Assembly: GCA_034766995.1 (NCBI GenBank)
Contig: CM068318.1
Location: 31,511,103-31,575,102 of the forward strand
Direction: 5' to 3'
DNA from: Acanthacorydalis orientalis
Taxonomy: Eukaryota > Arthropoda > Insecta > Megaloptera > Corydalidae
DNA: 64,000 nt
Below are positions 47,355-58,425 of this stretch, piece by piece (position 1 is the first letter of the stretch; each line of letters begins with the position of its first letter). The notes under the pieces are model-generated. The model made no database searches. It saw only the letters and a list, made by a program, of their open reading frames with translations, and was not told the DNA's origin. A program made the position numbers and the translations under genes.

Positions 47355-47390
<36 letters not shown>

Positions 47391-47398
47391 TATATGTA

Positions 47399-47449
<51 letters not shown>

Positions 47450-47451
47450 GA
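47355..47451. repeat. Compound (TA)n array
   Basis: TA blocks with TGTACATATATG and TGTA steps. Confidence 0.95.
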
Positions 47452-47499
47452 AGAAAGATAAAAAATTCACATAATGAAGGGGAAGAGAGGTAAAACAAA

Positions 47500-48180
47500 A
47501 CCAGACATAATTTTTCTTTTTGAATCTAATACACTTTTCAGATCGTTGAATAAGTTCCTTTAAACTCTCATAAAAATGATTTGTGTTTTCGACCCAAAAT
47601 GAGTTGAAATTTCTGATTTCACCTCTTCATTCCCAAATATTTCTCCACGTAAGTTTTTTGTTAACTTAGAGAACAAATAAAAATCGACAGTAGCTTCATC
47701 TGGACTATTTGAAGGGGGGTTCAAAATTTCGAAATTGAATTTATGAATGGCAGCCATTTTAACATTGCTGTTGTAAACAAGTGCGTTTCTTGCAAGATCA
47801 ATGCAACTATTTCCAATTTTCTCTTCCCTTTTTTCCTTCACTGCAGCATTTAGTTGCTCTATTACAGAGGCATAGTATTCTCCAGTTATAGTCACATCCT
47901 TAGATTTGTAATCAAATAACAAAATACCTTCCGTATCCAGAAAAAAAAAACAGTAGCCAACAGCTTTGCAATCGACAAAGACACATTGGAAATTTTAGAG
48001 AGTGGTTTGCTCTTCTCATGCCACTGATTACTCTTGTTTTGATTACGGCTTTTAGTGATAAGCCCACCTTTTATCTCCATTAACTATTGGGTACAAAATA
48101 TCATCAAGATCATCTTTACAGAGGTTCAAAAACTCCCTTATCGCTTCAACACGGTGTCAACTTTTGAACAACTTTTTCTG
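47500..48180 (-). pseudogene. mariner transposase relic
   Basis: The minus strand shows VNGDKRWAYH (family VTGDETWVHH, first D kept), stops around SKQE, AKLLATVFFFW, KDVTITGEYYASVIEQLNAA, VKEKREEKIGNS, IDLARNALVYNSNVKMAAIH (family LLHDNARVHKSN; D region lost), KFNFEILNPPSNSPDEATVD and FYLFSKLTKNLRGEIFGNEE. D30 of the SPD motif and the D before FYLF remain. It lacks the HTH domain and TIRs. The pattern resembles ant and beetle mariners where ITGEYYA is common. Confidence 0.78.
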
Positions 48181-50445
48181 GAAGATTTATAAAGATAATT
48201 TAAAATTAAATATACTTTACAATATCAGATATGAGTGGACACAGAAATGTCACAATTTTGTCAAAAACAATTGCGTAGAAAATTATGTTGATTTATTTAA
48301 TGGATTTTATATCGAACGACTTTAAATTTTAATGATAAACGAATTTAGAGACTAGTAACTAGTAAGGAAAATTATTAAATTATTATTATACGCAATGAAA
48401 TTGTCGCTACATTGTGCTACTTTTTATTAAAACATTAAACTGCTTATTTTTCACAAATGAATTGTTTTCTCTTACAACAAATTACGAATCACATTTTTTA
48501 ATTAAAACTGTTTAATAAATGAAGTTATTCATTTTTTATTGTTGTCTATGTTCTTTTTGGTAAAAATCTTATCGTGTATGTACATATTTTATATATTTTA
48601 GAGCTCTCAGAATTACCATTAAGGAAAATAACAAGAACTTATTTTTAAGTACTCATTATTAGGTCACTCACTTTTTATTTCACAACGGTCAGTTTTGGCA
48701 CTGTTCAATTGTTGGGTAGCTTTTTGTTAGGGTAGCTTATATTCATATCGAGCTTCATAAAATTAACCGAAATCTACCGTAGTGAGTTACAAAATGAATA
48801 ATCTAATAATTAATTCTTAAAAAAAACATGACAAAATGGGAATGCAAGAATGAAAATAAACAACATTCATTTTCAAATAAATTTTAATGAATATAAATTA
48901 AGTAAAAAAATATTTCTTATAGATAAAAAGTAAAATATTCTCTATTTATTTATAAATTTTGAACATGGCATATTTATTTTTATTGACATTTATTTTATCT
49001 CCCCTAATTTGCATACACACATTTGCAGGAAATTTTTATATGGCTTTATATATATACACATACATTAGTAATAATTTTCAATGTAAATCGTGTATGAAGC
49101 AGTTAAAAGTGAAAACCAATTTAACAAATGTAATTTAAATTTCAATCAGGATCATTTAATTTTGATAAAATAAATTCATTATCCTTTTGTAATTTAATTG
49201 CTATTTTCATTATTGTTCAAATAGCTTATATCCATTTTAGAACTGATGAGTACAATAAAACAGGTGTGATGGAACAGATAAAAACTCATTGATTTAAGGA
49301 ATTTATTCATTGGTTTGGAAAATAGGATTTTCTTTTTAATTTTTACGGTACATTTACAAAAAAATATATAGTATGTTATTTTTGATTTTAAAACCTTGGT
49401 TAACTTTAATCCGTGTGATTTTTTTGTTCATTCCTTCACCCAAATATAATTAATAAATAAAATTATTTTATTTATTATGAAAAAAATATATTCAAGTAAA
49501 ATAATATTATTTTTTGTCAATTAGTATTAAATATTTTAATAAATAATCTAGAAATACCAAAATCTGTTTATTTTAACAAATGTGTTTCAAAATAGTTGTG
49601 ACGTTTTTTTATCAGGATATTTTCAATAAGAAAAACACTTCTTTTTACTTTGCGTAATAATAAAATAGAAAATTATCAAAAATATATCATATAATCTTTC
49701 ATAAATATAATTCAGTTCTTATTATCTTCATTTAAATTGTATTAAAATATTATCTCAGATAATAATTGCGGTATATGAAAAAGAAATGTTTATTAATAGT
49801 AATTTTTTGTAAATTGATAGAATAACTGTGATTAGAGAACAGAAATTCAGTAAGCTTCAATCTATACCTATAAGTTGGAAAACTCTAAAAAAATTTTTAC
49901 TTGAAAAAAGAATGACATTTGATTACATTTTGTACAAATTTCTATAAACACGTTAAGTGTGAAGCTAATTTTGCTTTACTTTTAATATAGACGACGCGTA
50001 AAAAAGAAAATGCAAAAATTATTTACCATGCATCAAATAACTATAGTTTTTTTTGTTCTTTTCTTTTGGTTATTTATGCTTAATGTGTTTCAATAAAATT
50101 CATTAGAGCATTTTATACTTGATTTTTAATATTATATGAATATAACGTATTATTTTTAAATTTCATAATGTCAGTTTCTATGGACTAGAATCGCCTAAAG
50201 AGAAAGATCAGAGCCGGTTTCCAGGGATCGGCCTAATGTTTAAACAAAGATTTAGTTTATAAAATTATTAATAAAAAATTGAAAATCAATTAAAAATTGA
50301 TAATCAGTTTTTTTGAAAATTTAGAAGGGAAGAGATTAGAACTAATTAATAAGTCATTTAATATTTTTAATATAAATATAAAAGCTTGCTATTCGTATTA
50401 AAAAAAAGAAAATTGGTAAAATAAATTTTACAGTAAAATAATACT
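48181..50445. other. AT-rich spacer
   Basis: A patch at about 48.66-48.79 kb begins TAGGTCACTCACTTTTTATT and could be an element end, but no partner end was found. Otherwise nothing. Confidence 0.45.
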
Positions 50446-50447
50446 TG

Positions 50448-50500
<53 letters not shown>
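50446..50500. repeat. (TA)n microsatellite
   Basis: Uninterrupted TA array. Confidence 0.95.
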
Positions 50501-50502
<2 letters not shown>

Positions 50503-50697
50503 AAGAACCAGCACACAGAAGTGATAAAAATCAACAAATAGAATTAAAAAAATGAGTTAACTATGGAAACTATTCCTCACTTTGTCTATTTTTGTATAAA
50601 AAAATATTTTACAATTATAAAAATAATCCACTAATAAAATCCTTAATAAAACTTAATTGATGGAAACAAAAATAAATCAGTTTTGTTCTTTTAAAAC

Positions 50698-51062
50698 TAA
50701 AGGTTCCGCTCTCTGATTGCTCTGCTCGCTAACCCCAAGAGGGATAAATTTATCCCCCTAACGCCAACGCTCGCTCACTAACAAATAATAAAAATTAACA
50801 AATTATACACACAAAGAATCCGTGTAAAATGTAAGTCGTCATTTGTTTTTACTCTGGAGCTTCAGTGAATATAATATTTTGAATAAATTTCTTATTAGTT
50901 TTAAATTGAAATTGTATACCCACTTCTTTGTGCTCCGTGAAACATAACACTCATCGTGTGACTAATATCAGTCAGAACAAAGACCGCGGGACCGATTTCA
51001 ACCAATCAGAGAATGAAAAAAACTCACGTACAGTTGCGGGACAATTTTTGAAATAATATTTT
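50698..51062 (+). repeat. GC-rich-head dispersed repeat, copy 5
   Basis: The head has AAAGGTTCCGCTCTCTG and CTCTGCTCGCTAACCCC, and is followed by the body type of copy 2 (15.4 kb): AATCCGTGTAAAATGTA, GAGCTTCAGTGAATA, CTCCGTGAAACATAACACT and AATCAGAGAATGAA. Confidence 0.65.
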
Positions 51063-51414
51063 CATCTTATATTAAATTACTTACACATCATTTAAATTGT
51101 AAATAAAATTTCTTGAGACATAAAAGAACTTGAATTTCGGTTGTTTTGAACTTTTTACTTACGATCGGGCCTTGCATAAATCGATTTTCATATATTTGGA
51201 TATTGAAAAAAATGATGAAAAAATTTCATTTCTCATAATAAAATCTCAAAGACAACATAAAAAAATACAGCTACTCATAGATAAAAACACCATTGAAAAC
51301 ATTTTCTCTTTGAATCAATACATTTATGTATTAATGAATCAAACAATCTGCGTTACAATAAATCATTGAAATGTAACATTATTAAATTGAAAACCAAGAT
51401 TAATTTCGAATTTC
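51063..51414. other. AT-rich spacer
   Basis: The 79-codon frame at 51.1-51.4 kb lacks a recognisable domain; low-complexity I, K and N dominate. Not accepted as a gene. Confidence 0.45.
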
Positions 51415-51545
51415 ATTAGTCCTTTCGGTACTATGGGCGTGTAAACACATCTAATAATTGGCACACTAGAGCGCTATAGGCGCGTATACAAGCTTATAGA
51501 ATTGGAAACTGCGGTCGCTATGTGCGGGTTTACCCAACCAGTATA
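51415..51545 (+). repeat. Three imperfect direct repeats (element end-like)
   Basis: Units start CTATGGGCGTGTAAACAC, CTATAGGCGCGTATACAAG and CTATGTGCGGGTTTACCC, spaced about 45-55 bp. Similar words in the opposite orientation occur in the direct repeats at 52.30-52.38 and 52.61-52.69 kb. Arrays of inverted subterminal repeats with CCTTTCGGT near the end suggest a piggyBac-like terminus; this is inference. Confidence 0.5.
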
Positions 51546-51654
51546 TTTATCTGTTGAAAACATTGAAGTAAGAGTGATGAACGGATTTTTTGCGACAGTT
51601 GTTTATAAGTTGCTTCTGAGACTAGTTTTGTGAATTTAGACAACTCAAAAAAAT

Positions 51655-51840
51655 GAATAAAGAGACAAACAAGTTTGACTTTATGTGAATTTTTACAAAA
51701 AGTGATAATGAAGACGAAGATGATTTAATGTGTGATGGTGTTATTGAATGTGAGTGGTCTGAAAGTCCATCTTCGACTGTTTAATTTCGCGAACGTCTGA
51801 TCCGAACGAGGAAGGTGCACTTGCAAAAATTAGAAGATTA
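51655..51840 (+). pseudogene. acidic N-terminal fragment, possibly piggyBac-like transposase
   Basis: MNKETNKFDFM, a stop, then FTKSDNEDEDDLMCDGVIEC and EWSESPSSTV before another stop. PiggyBac transposases begin with an acidic, serine-rich segment and would lie just inside such terminal repeats. No catalytic motif is present, so identity is tentative. Confidence 0.3.
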
Positions 51841-51954
51841 ATAATCAGACGATTCATCAATTGTTAATCGATTTTTCTGGATTTCAGATTTTCTTTCTTT
51901 CTGGATTTTTATCATAGCTTGTAAATGTCTTAAATTGTTTACTTATCTTTGAGT

Positions 51955-52205
51955 GTTTGAGCAAGGTTTTCTTCCAATAGAGATTACAGATGTTCATCTT
52001 CGAACTTTTTCTATTGACCTGTGGTTTGTTTGTCGTCAACGTCACAATCACCACTTTTGAATCATCGATACCAATCTCTACTTACTGGTTCCGATAAAAC
52101 AGATTCACCGTAAGTTTTCTCAAGCAATCGATGAGTTTTAGCTGCACTTTTTTACAAACCAAAGTAGTGTAGAAGAAGTACATATTGAAAAAATAATTTA
52201 TCGCG
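51955..52205 (-). pseudogene. mariner transposase, first HTH fragment
   Basis: The minus strand reads YVLLLHYFGL, a stop, KSAAKTHRLLEKTYGESVLS, EPVSRDWYR, a stop, FKSGDCDVDDKQ and KKFEDEHL. This matches the mariner N-terminus pattern KSAAE-x-HRLL-x-x-TYGE, then W-x-RFKSGDFDV-x-D and KKFEDE. The catalytic part and TIRs are absent. Confidence 0.8.
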
Positions 52206-52299
52206 TTCTATTTTAATTCGGTTATAGAAAACACTTGTGTAAATAAAGGATGGCGTCTGATGACTGAATTTTAGTATACAATATTCACACTTCAAAATG

Positions 52300-52376
52300 A
52301 CATAAGAGTCATCTGTCACTGCCCACAACATTCGCACCTAGAGCCATTTATACGTGAATAGCGGCTTTCAATGCAA
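52300..52376. repeat. ~78-bp direct repeat, unit 1
   Basis: Contains CTGCCCACAACATTCGCACC and ends GCTTTCAATGCAACCTT. The second unit lies about 310 bp downstream in the same orientation. Both resemble the inverse of the 51.4-kb repeats. Confidence 0.75.
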
Positions 52377-52462
52377 CCTTCTGTTGATAACAGTCCGTTA
52401 ACATATTAATAAAAAATATTATTGGAAAAATACTTCAATCGGGTGCTATTTTTTGAACATTA

Positions 52463-52500
52463 ATATATTGGATTGGAACAAAAGTTCGTAGCATTTTCAA
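52463..52500 (+). mobile_element. cecropia-like mariner TIR fragment
   Basis: TATTGGATTGGAACAAAAG followed by TTCGTAGCATTTT matches the ends near 34.8 kb (inverse) and 57.2 kb. No transposase follows. It lies between the two direct-repeat units. Confidence 0.6.
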
Positions 52501-52612
52501 ATAGAAATCACTAATTGCAGTTTCATGTGCAGCTCGATTATGTGACATGAATCCTTATGTGTTATATTCATAGGTGACATTTCAACATTTCATTCTCTTT
52601 TATATTTGTGAA

Positions 52613-52691
52613 TTTTAAGAGACATCTCTAATTGCCCACAGCATACGCACCTAAAGCCATCTACACGCTAACAGCAGCTTTAAATGCAACC
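52613..52691. repeat. ~78-bp direct repeat, unit 2
   Basis: Contains TTGCCCACAGCATACGCACC and ends GCTTTAAATGCAACCTGC. Aligns with unit 1 along its whole length. Confidence 0.75.

Positions 52692-52692
<1 letters not shown>

Positions 52693-52733
<41 letters not shown>
52693..52733. repeat. (TA)n microsatellite
   Basis: TA array directly after direct-repeat unit 2. Confidence 0.95.
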
Positions 52734-52736
<3 letters not shown>

Positions 52737-53690
52737 GTACATGCGTATAATATTTAATATCATTTTCCTTTTTAATCATTGTTCAGTAACAAAGAATACG
52801 TTTTTCATGAATCATATACATACCTACGACCCACATTTAACGTTTAAATAGTAACGATGAAAAAATGTAAACTTAATGAAATGTAAAAATCACTACAGGC
52901 TACTTATATGTTCTTTTCATTTTCTATTGTACTTGTCTACGTTGTTCGTGAAACGAATTTGAATAAAAACTGAATTTTAATTAAAAAAATATATGCTTTA
53001 ATTAAAAAAAACTACGTTATACGTAAGCATCCAAACAAATTTACGTATAAGATGTTTTGTTTAACAATTAAAATGCTGAGCACTATTATAACTCAAATTA
53101 AATGCAAATATTTAGGTTAATGTACTCGTACAATTAAAACAAACTGTTAAGTAGTATACTTTCGCTTTATCTTGTTTCAGCGTTTTTAAATAAAATATTT
53201 TAACAATGTAAACAAAAACGTTATCAAAAATATTCTAACCATATTTTTATAAACAGATAAATGCACGGATTATTTACATTTAATTTGCAATTATAGATAA
53301 TGTTCTAAAATTAATAATTTGTATTCGTAATTTCCAGTGATTATTTTGATATGAATATAATATAAAATACATATTCTTATGCCATAAATGTTAGTTTTAA
53401 AGGTTACTTTGATGTTCATAATTGAAAATATATGTTTATTATATAAATTTAATCGTAATTTTAATATTTCCACTTCCAACTAGATGTTTCCAATCAAGAG
53501 ATTTTTCCCCGAATATTATCAACGATTTTCCACGATATATCAAATAGATGGACTTTCTAATGGCTAATCTGAATTAACATATTTTTTCTTGTAACCGAAA
53601 AATTTGAAATTTTTATTTTGTTTACGATAAAAAAACATCCAATTAATCGGAAAATATTTTTAAAAAATTTTAGCTTCCTTCATAGGTGAT
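52734..53690. other. AT-rich spacer
   Basis: Nothing recognised. Confidence 0.5.
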
Positions 53691-54239
53691 TGCATCAATT
53701 TTCTAGGATGCGAAGGGATTCTTTTGTTCAACTGTCTTCAGAAGGGAAAAACAGTACTGGCTAATATTAAGCAGTGATTTTGAAGAATTTGAAGCCGATC
53801 GCTGAAAACGTCTCGGAATGACCAAAAAAAGTGTCTTTTCAGTATAATAATGCAGCGGTTCATTTAAGTTTTAAGATTCATCAAAGATTAGATGAATTTA
53901 AATTTGAAATCATTCACCACCGTCCACCGTCCACCGTCCACCGTCCACGTATCCACCGTCTTCAACTGATTTAAATCGCTCGGAATTCCACTTGTTATAG
54001 AAATTCGAAATTTTCCTGACTAGAAAGCGATTTGGGTCAAATGTAGAGGCGATATAGGCCGCAAACGGCTGTTTTCTGGACCTCGAAGAAACGCATTTAT
54101 GGGAGGGAATCACGAAGTTGGAGAAACGTTGAAGAATTACATGGAGCTTCAAGGAGATTATGTAGAGAAATAAAGTACACTTTGAAACTGAAGTTGCTGT
54201 CTCTAATATTGATACAAGTTGCTCTTCAAACCGCCCTTT
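53691..54239 (+). pseudogene. mariner transposase, C-terminal part
   Basis: The plus strand gives CLFQYNNAAVHLSFKIHQRL (family LF-x-x-DNA-x-H; catalytic D is N), DEFKFEIIHH, a region blown up by a 7-bp tandem repeat where HPPYSP should be, then TDLNRSEFHLL (third catalytic D replaced by E), a stop, KFEIFLTRKRFGSNVEAI, a stop, AANGCFLDLEETHLWEGITK and LEKR. The 3' tail has HFETEVAVSNIDT, matching the relic at 5.7-6.4 kb, and the element end is close to the TA array at 54240. Confidence 0.8.
53917..53959. repeat. 7-bp tandem repeat inside transposase relic
   Basis: Four perfect units of CCACCGT, a partial one, and a fifth after a short interruption. They sit at the codons for the PPYSPD motif. 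Confidence 0.95.
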
Positions 54240-54240
54240 C

Positions 54241-54282
<42 letters not shown>

Positions 54283-54322
54283 TTTTTTGTGCATGTGTGT
54301 GTTTTTGTGCATGTGTGTGCGC
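54240..54322. repeat. (TA)n-(TG)n compound microsatellite
   Basis: TA then TG arrays, followed by two copies of a TTTTTGTGCATGTGTGTG-like unit. Hydrophobic or T/H-rich frames here are artefacts. Confidence 0.95.
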
Positions 54323-54630
54323 GTTAGCATAGGTTTATACCTGAGTTGTACATGTAGTTGTTTTATGCGAATGTCGATCTCTGTAAAACCTATATGCGGC
54401 GGCAACATTTTAATTTGTAATTAAAATCAGACGATGTCCTATATATTTTTGCATTTTTGTTAGTAAAAAATATGAAAATTTTGACGTACAATTAGTATAT
54501 TATATATGTATGCGTGTACATGTGTGTAGTATATAATATATTATGATACTTGATGTATGGAAACACAGAATTGTGAAAAACGGTAAAGATTAATAGTTAG
54601 TGTTTAATTAATTTTTTTGTTTTTCCCAAA
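54323..54630. other. AT-rich spacer
   Basis: Nothing recognised; ends in a poly(T) run of about 20 bases at 54629-54649. Confidence 0.5.
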
Positions 54631-54639
54631 GTTTTTTTT

Positions 54640-55238
54640 TTTTTTTTTTGCTAAAAACTTATACGAATAACAAGTGAGCAGGCGCGCTATCGTGATACAA
54701 AATCCATTCATCAATAATCAAATTTGGACGAACTCTTACCATTCTCTGTCTACAAAACAGTCAAGTAAGACACTGTGTTGACTGTCTGATTCGGTAGAAC
54801 GAATACTTTGTCAACCACTCTTTGTATATCAAAGAAACAAGTTAACATTCTCTTAATTTTTTGTCTGGACATTCTGGAATTTTTCAGACTTCTTCACCCT
54901 CTTCTACCCATTGGTTGTTTTGTTAACAGCTCTCAAGATCATATTAGAATACCCATGATTTGTTCCCAGTAACAACTCTTTCCATCCAATCGCGTTCTTC
55001 GGTCTCAATGCATTCTAACAAATGACAGTTTTTTTTTAATTTGTATTGCACATTTACACGACAAATTTAAGAACAATTTTCAAAACTTCACTGACGATCG
55101 AAAACAACCTCACGCGTCGGAACTTCGAATAAATATGCAAAAACTGCGAAATATTCCCACTAGACAGCGCCATGCATATGCGCCATGTTGCTCGTTAGTG
55201 CGTTAGAAAAAATCTCACTATTCAATTACCACACCTCG
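54640..55238 (-). mobile_element. mariner element, 5' part with TIR and transposase relic
   Basis: The right end, minus strand CGAGGTGTGGTAATTGAATA, is bordered by TA; its first six bases equal those of the sister pair at 24-28 kb. Transposase text in order: LLECIETEERDWMERVVTGN, KSWVF (family TGDESWVF, so first D is N), LESC, QNNQWVEEGEE, MSRQKIKRMLTCFFDIQR-like text in broken frames, YSFYRIRQSTQCLT, RMVRVRPNLIIDEWILYHDS (family LHHDNAP; D kept, N to S) and APAHLLF. The HTH domain is largely deleted and the C-terminus with the third D and left TIR is missing. Confidence 0.78.
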
Positions 55239-55262
55239 TATATATATATATATATATATATA
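55239..55262. repeat. (TA)n array joining two mariner ends
   Basis: Twelve TA units are the entire gap between the TIR of one mariner and the TIR of the next. Confidence 0.95.
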
Positions 55263-55772
55263 TTAGATGTACAAATTATTTCGGTACCTTTTTTATAGAA
55301 AATAAATATTTATGTAAAAATGGAATATATTTCAATTCTGAAAATATTCCCTATTATGTTGCATAAATTTGCTTCATCTATTGGGTAACTGACGAATGTC
55401 TTGTCGAAAAAAAGATAATGACTTTGTGTCGATGGAGTCGTAATGCATTTTCAAACCTCTTCCTTACTTTTAAAAATTTTTGCATGTTTTGTGCATCAAC
55501 GCACCTTTCCCGTAAAGCTGGAAAAACCATTCCTACGGCTTCGGCAGCTTTTTTCAACTGTAATGTGAAAAGTATGCAATGCCTATTGCGCTGATTTTGG
55601 AACACTTTCGTGTTTACTACTGTTTTGTGAGCTTAACTGCTTTGCTAAGACATATATTATTTTTAAATATTAAGGTTGGCACTTACAATTGGAAGACGAC
55701 GAGAAAGTATTTTAATTTAATAGAGTTGTGATTAATTTAATGTAAAGGCACCGAATTAATTTTTACGCCTAA
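55263..55772 (-). mobile_element. mariner-derived 510-bp deletion element (MITE-like)
   Basis: TIRs: left TTAGATGTACAAATTATTTC and right (minus strand) TTAGGCGTAAAAATTAATTC. The minus strand carries MFQNQRNRHCILFTLQLKKA, AEAVGMVFPALRE, then FENALRLHRHKV, the same jump from N- to C-terminal sequence as in the other short copies. Length 510 bp. The 75-codon open frame spanning the junction is the remnant fused transposase. Confidence 0.88.
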
Positions 55773-55774
55773 CG

Positions 55775-55777
<3 letters not shown>

Positions 55778-55813
<36 letters not shown>
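55778..55813. repeat. (TA)n microsatellite
   Basis: TA array a few bases beyond the mariner end. Confidence 0.95.
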
Positions 55814-55815
<2 letters not shown>

Positions 55816-56625
55816 GTATGTGTATGTGTGTGTCCAACAAGTAGGTTTTTGATTTTATTTATTATGTTCTATTAATGAATACATTTTAATTTCCAGTGTT
55901 TTTATACTCTAATTTCAATTTTTTTATTAAATTGACAGGCTATGTTTTCATAAATATATTAGTTATTGTGTAAAGTATCTTATATTTTTTTGGATAATTT
56001 TTAGATTTTTTGAATGAATGAATAATACTTATTCACTGAATTTTATGGTTACTTGTACATTATTTTTTTATACTAAATTATACTAATTAGATTATAATGA
56101 ATATTTTAATAAATGTATATTTTTATTATTTATAATGAATATGTTAATTTTGAAAAAAAAACAACCGGTAAAATATGAGACCATTTATTTTTCTTTGATT
56201 ATGATTAAATAATATTAATTATGAATAGACTGTTGTGTTAATTGGCATTTATTAAACATATCTGAATTGTTGATGTACTTATTAAATAAACTTTGATATA
56301 AATAACACTAATTATTTACAAACATGGATGGAATATTATGTTCACTGATTGTAGATATGTAAGAAATAATTATTGTAATTGTTTGTTGCTAATTTACGAA
56401 GTACTCATATGGAAGGTTATTTTACAATTCTAAAAAAGTGATATGTAATTTGCAGCTCGTTTAATAAACGGCGTGATTTTATTAATAGAAATGATCATAT
56501 ATTAACCACTGATACGAAACAGTTATTTAATTAATGGTAATTATTTTGAAATAAACATGTTTCTTAATTCTTAACTGTATTTATATGACATTGATAAATT
56601 GTAATTTATTACTGTAATAATCAAA

Positions 56626-56675
<50 letters not shown>

Positions 56676-56715
56676 TCTCTATCTATCTATCTATATATAT
56701 ATATAAATATCTCTA

Positions 56716-56756
<41 letters not shown>

Positions 56757-57134
56757 CTTCAAAAATAAGTTCTTATTTTTAAACATTTAAGAATTAATTT
56801 TGATGTCGACTAACGATTGAATAATTTTTCTCAAAGAAAATGCAAAAAAGAGTTTAAAATGAAAACAAAAACAGCTTTATTAAAAGTTTATTATTCTTTT
56901 CTCTTAATATTCTTATCAGGGGGTTTCAATCATTTTATTTTAGTTCTCTTATCTGAAATATCTGCTTAAAACATTCTGTTATTTTTCTTTGCATTCATTT
57001 GATATCTCACTTTTTCATATTGAAATATATATCCTATATTTTTATATAGTACTCATGTAACTTACTCTATTGTCTGTCTATCAAGTAGATTTATATAATG
57101 GAGGAAAAAACAAAAAAAAATATCTATTAATAAG

Positions 57135-57136
<2 letters not shown>
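55814..57136. other. AT-rich spacer with TA arrays
   Basis: Nothing recognised outside the microsatellites. Confidence 0.5.
56628..56755. repeat. Compound (TA)n/(CTAT)n array
   Basis: TA blocks separated twice by the same AAATATCTCTATCTAT unit. Confidence 0.95.

Positions 57137-57190
<54 letters not shown>
57137..57190. repeat. (TA)n-(TG)n microsatellite
   Basis: TA array passing into a TG array. Confidence 0.95.
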
Positions 57191-57212
57191 TCTATTTGTA
57201 TGTTTATATTAA

Positions 57213-58080
57213 TATTGAGTTACAACAAAAGTTCGTAACGTTTTTATGGTGACCTTCAATGGCAGTGTTTACTTATTTGTACATATATTTATTATAATAC
57301 ATGTGTCATTTTGATCCACCATATATTACCATTTCTCGTGTAGCCTCATAACATTGTCCTTCCAGAACTTGGCATCTTTCTGAGCAATAAATTAACTCCG
57401 GTGATTTCTGCAGGCTTCCAGGAAAATTAAGTTTTTTTCATTAAGGAAATTCTGTAGTGATCGTAGAAAATGGTAATCGGAAAGTGCAAGATTAGGTGAA
57501 TATGGCAGGTGAAGTAGGATTTCCCAGCCAAAGTGCATGAATTTCAGCCGGGTCTTCAAATGGATGTGAGGTCTAGCGTTGTCTTGGTGGAAAACGATAC
57601 TTTTCTGATAGGTCAATTCTAGACGCTTTTGATCGACTGACACCTTTCATTGGTCCAAATGAGCAAAACACTTCTCCGAATTAATCGTCTGATTATTTGG
57701 GAGAAGCTAGTCATACACAAAACCCTTCCAATCTTACTAGATACACTACATCACCTTCTTTTGATGAAGACTTGCTTTTGGAGTGGCTAACGGAGGCTCA
57801 TTTCGTTTCCCTGAAGAACTTTTTCGATCTACATTATTGTAGATGATCATGATGATCATTATTGTAGATGATGATTTTTCATTTCCCATGATTAATTAAG
57901 AAACGGGTCGTTTTGGTTTCTTTTAAGGAGCGATTCACATAACCATGTGTCTCCAAATGTCTCACAACACTCGTATGAGACACATATAGTATCTCTATGT
58001 TGTTCTGTGTCGTGTAACGTTGATTATTTTCTATAGGTGTTGCAATTTTATTATCACGGGACCTTCTCTATATGAAAGTT
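57213..58080 (-). pseudogene. cecropia-like mariner transposase relic with one TIR
   Basis: The left end TATTGAGTTACAACAAAAG with TTCGTAACGTTTTT matches the 34.8 and 52.5 kb termini. From the right, minus-strand frames give VVRHLETHGYVNRSL-like HTH text, SSSGKRNEPPLATPKASLHQ (family linker KRNEPP), KGFVYD, LLPNNQTINSEKCFAHLDQ, SVDQKRLELTYQKSIVFHQD (second D), NARPHIHLKTRLKFMHFGWE, LPYSPNLALSDYHFLRSLQN (third D; exact D34D) and FLNEKNLIFLEACRNH. The first catalytic block is broken by a short tandem duplication at about 57834-57873 (ATTATTGTAGATGAT twice). The right TIR was not found. Confidence 0.85.
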
Positions 58081-58425
58081 TTCAATTTATCTTTATTACA
58101 ATTTAGCGATTTTAAAATGAAAAATATACAATTATAATTAGGGTTTGCTGTTTATATAATATTTCTCTTATAAAATGTTAGAAACGCAATAAAAAACATT
58201 AAAAAAAATATATTTATCTGTTTTTCTTAACTAGATTTAAGTATTTATTATACTTGCTGGATAATTGTTTTAATATAAGCATTTAATTTTTTTCACATTA
58301 CAAATAAAGTTATGTTCTTATCATTTTGAACAATTCCTTAGATAATATAAGCTTGTGTAAGTGTATTTCATTTGAATCGAATATTCAATAAATTACATTC
58401 GACTGAAAATTAGTCGAAGAAAAGG
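58081..58425. other. AT-rich spacer
   Basis: Nothing recognised. Confidence 0.5.

Noticed and set aside
51130..51369. 79-codon frame
   Set aside because: No recognised domain and ordinary AT-rich codon content, beside a dispersed repeat.
53910..54242. 110-codon minus frame with a G/D/V-rich repeat end
   Set aside because: It is the antisense of a mariner relic, and its repetitive part is the 7-bp tandem repeat.
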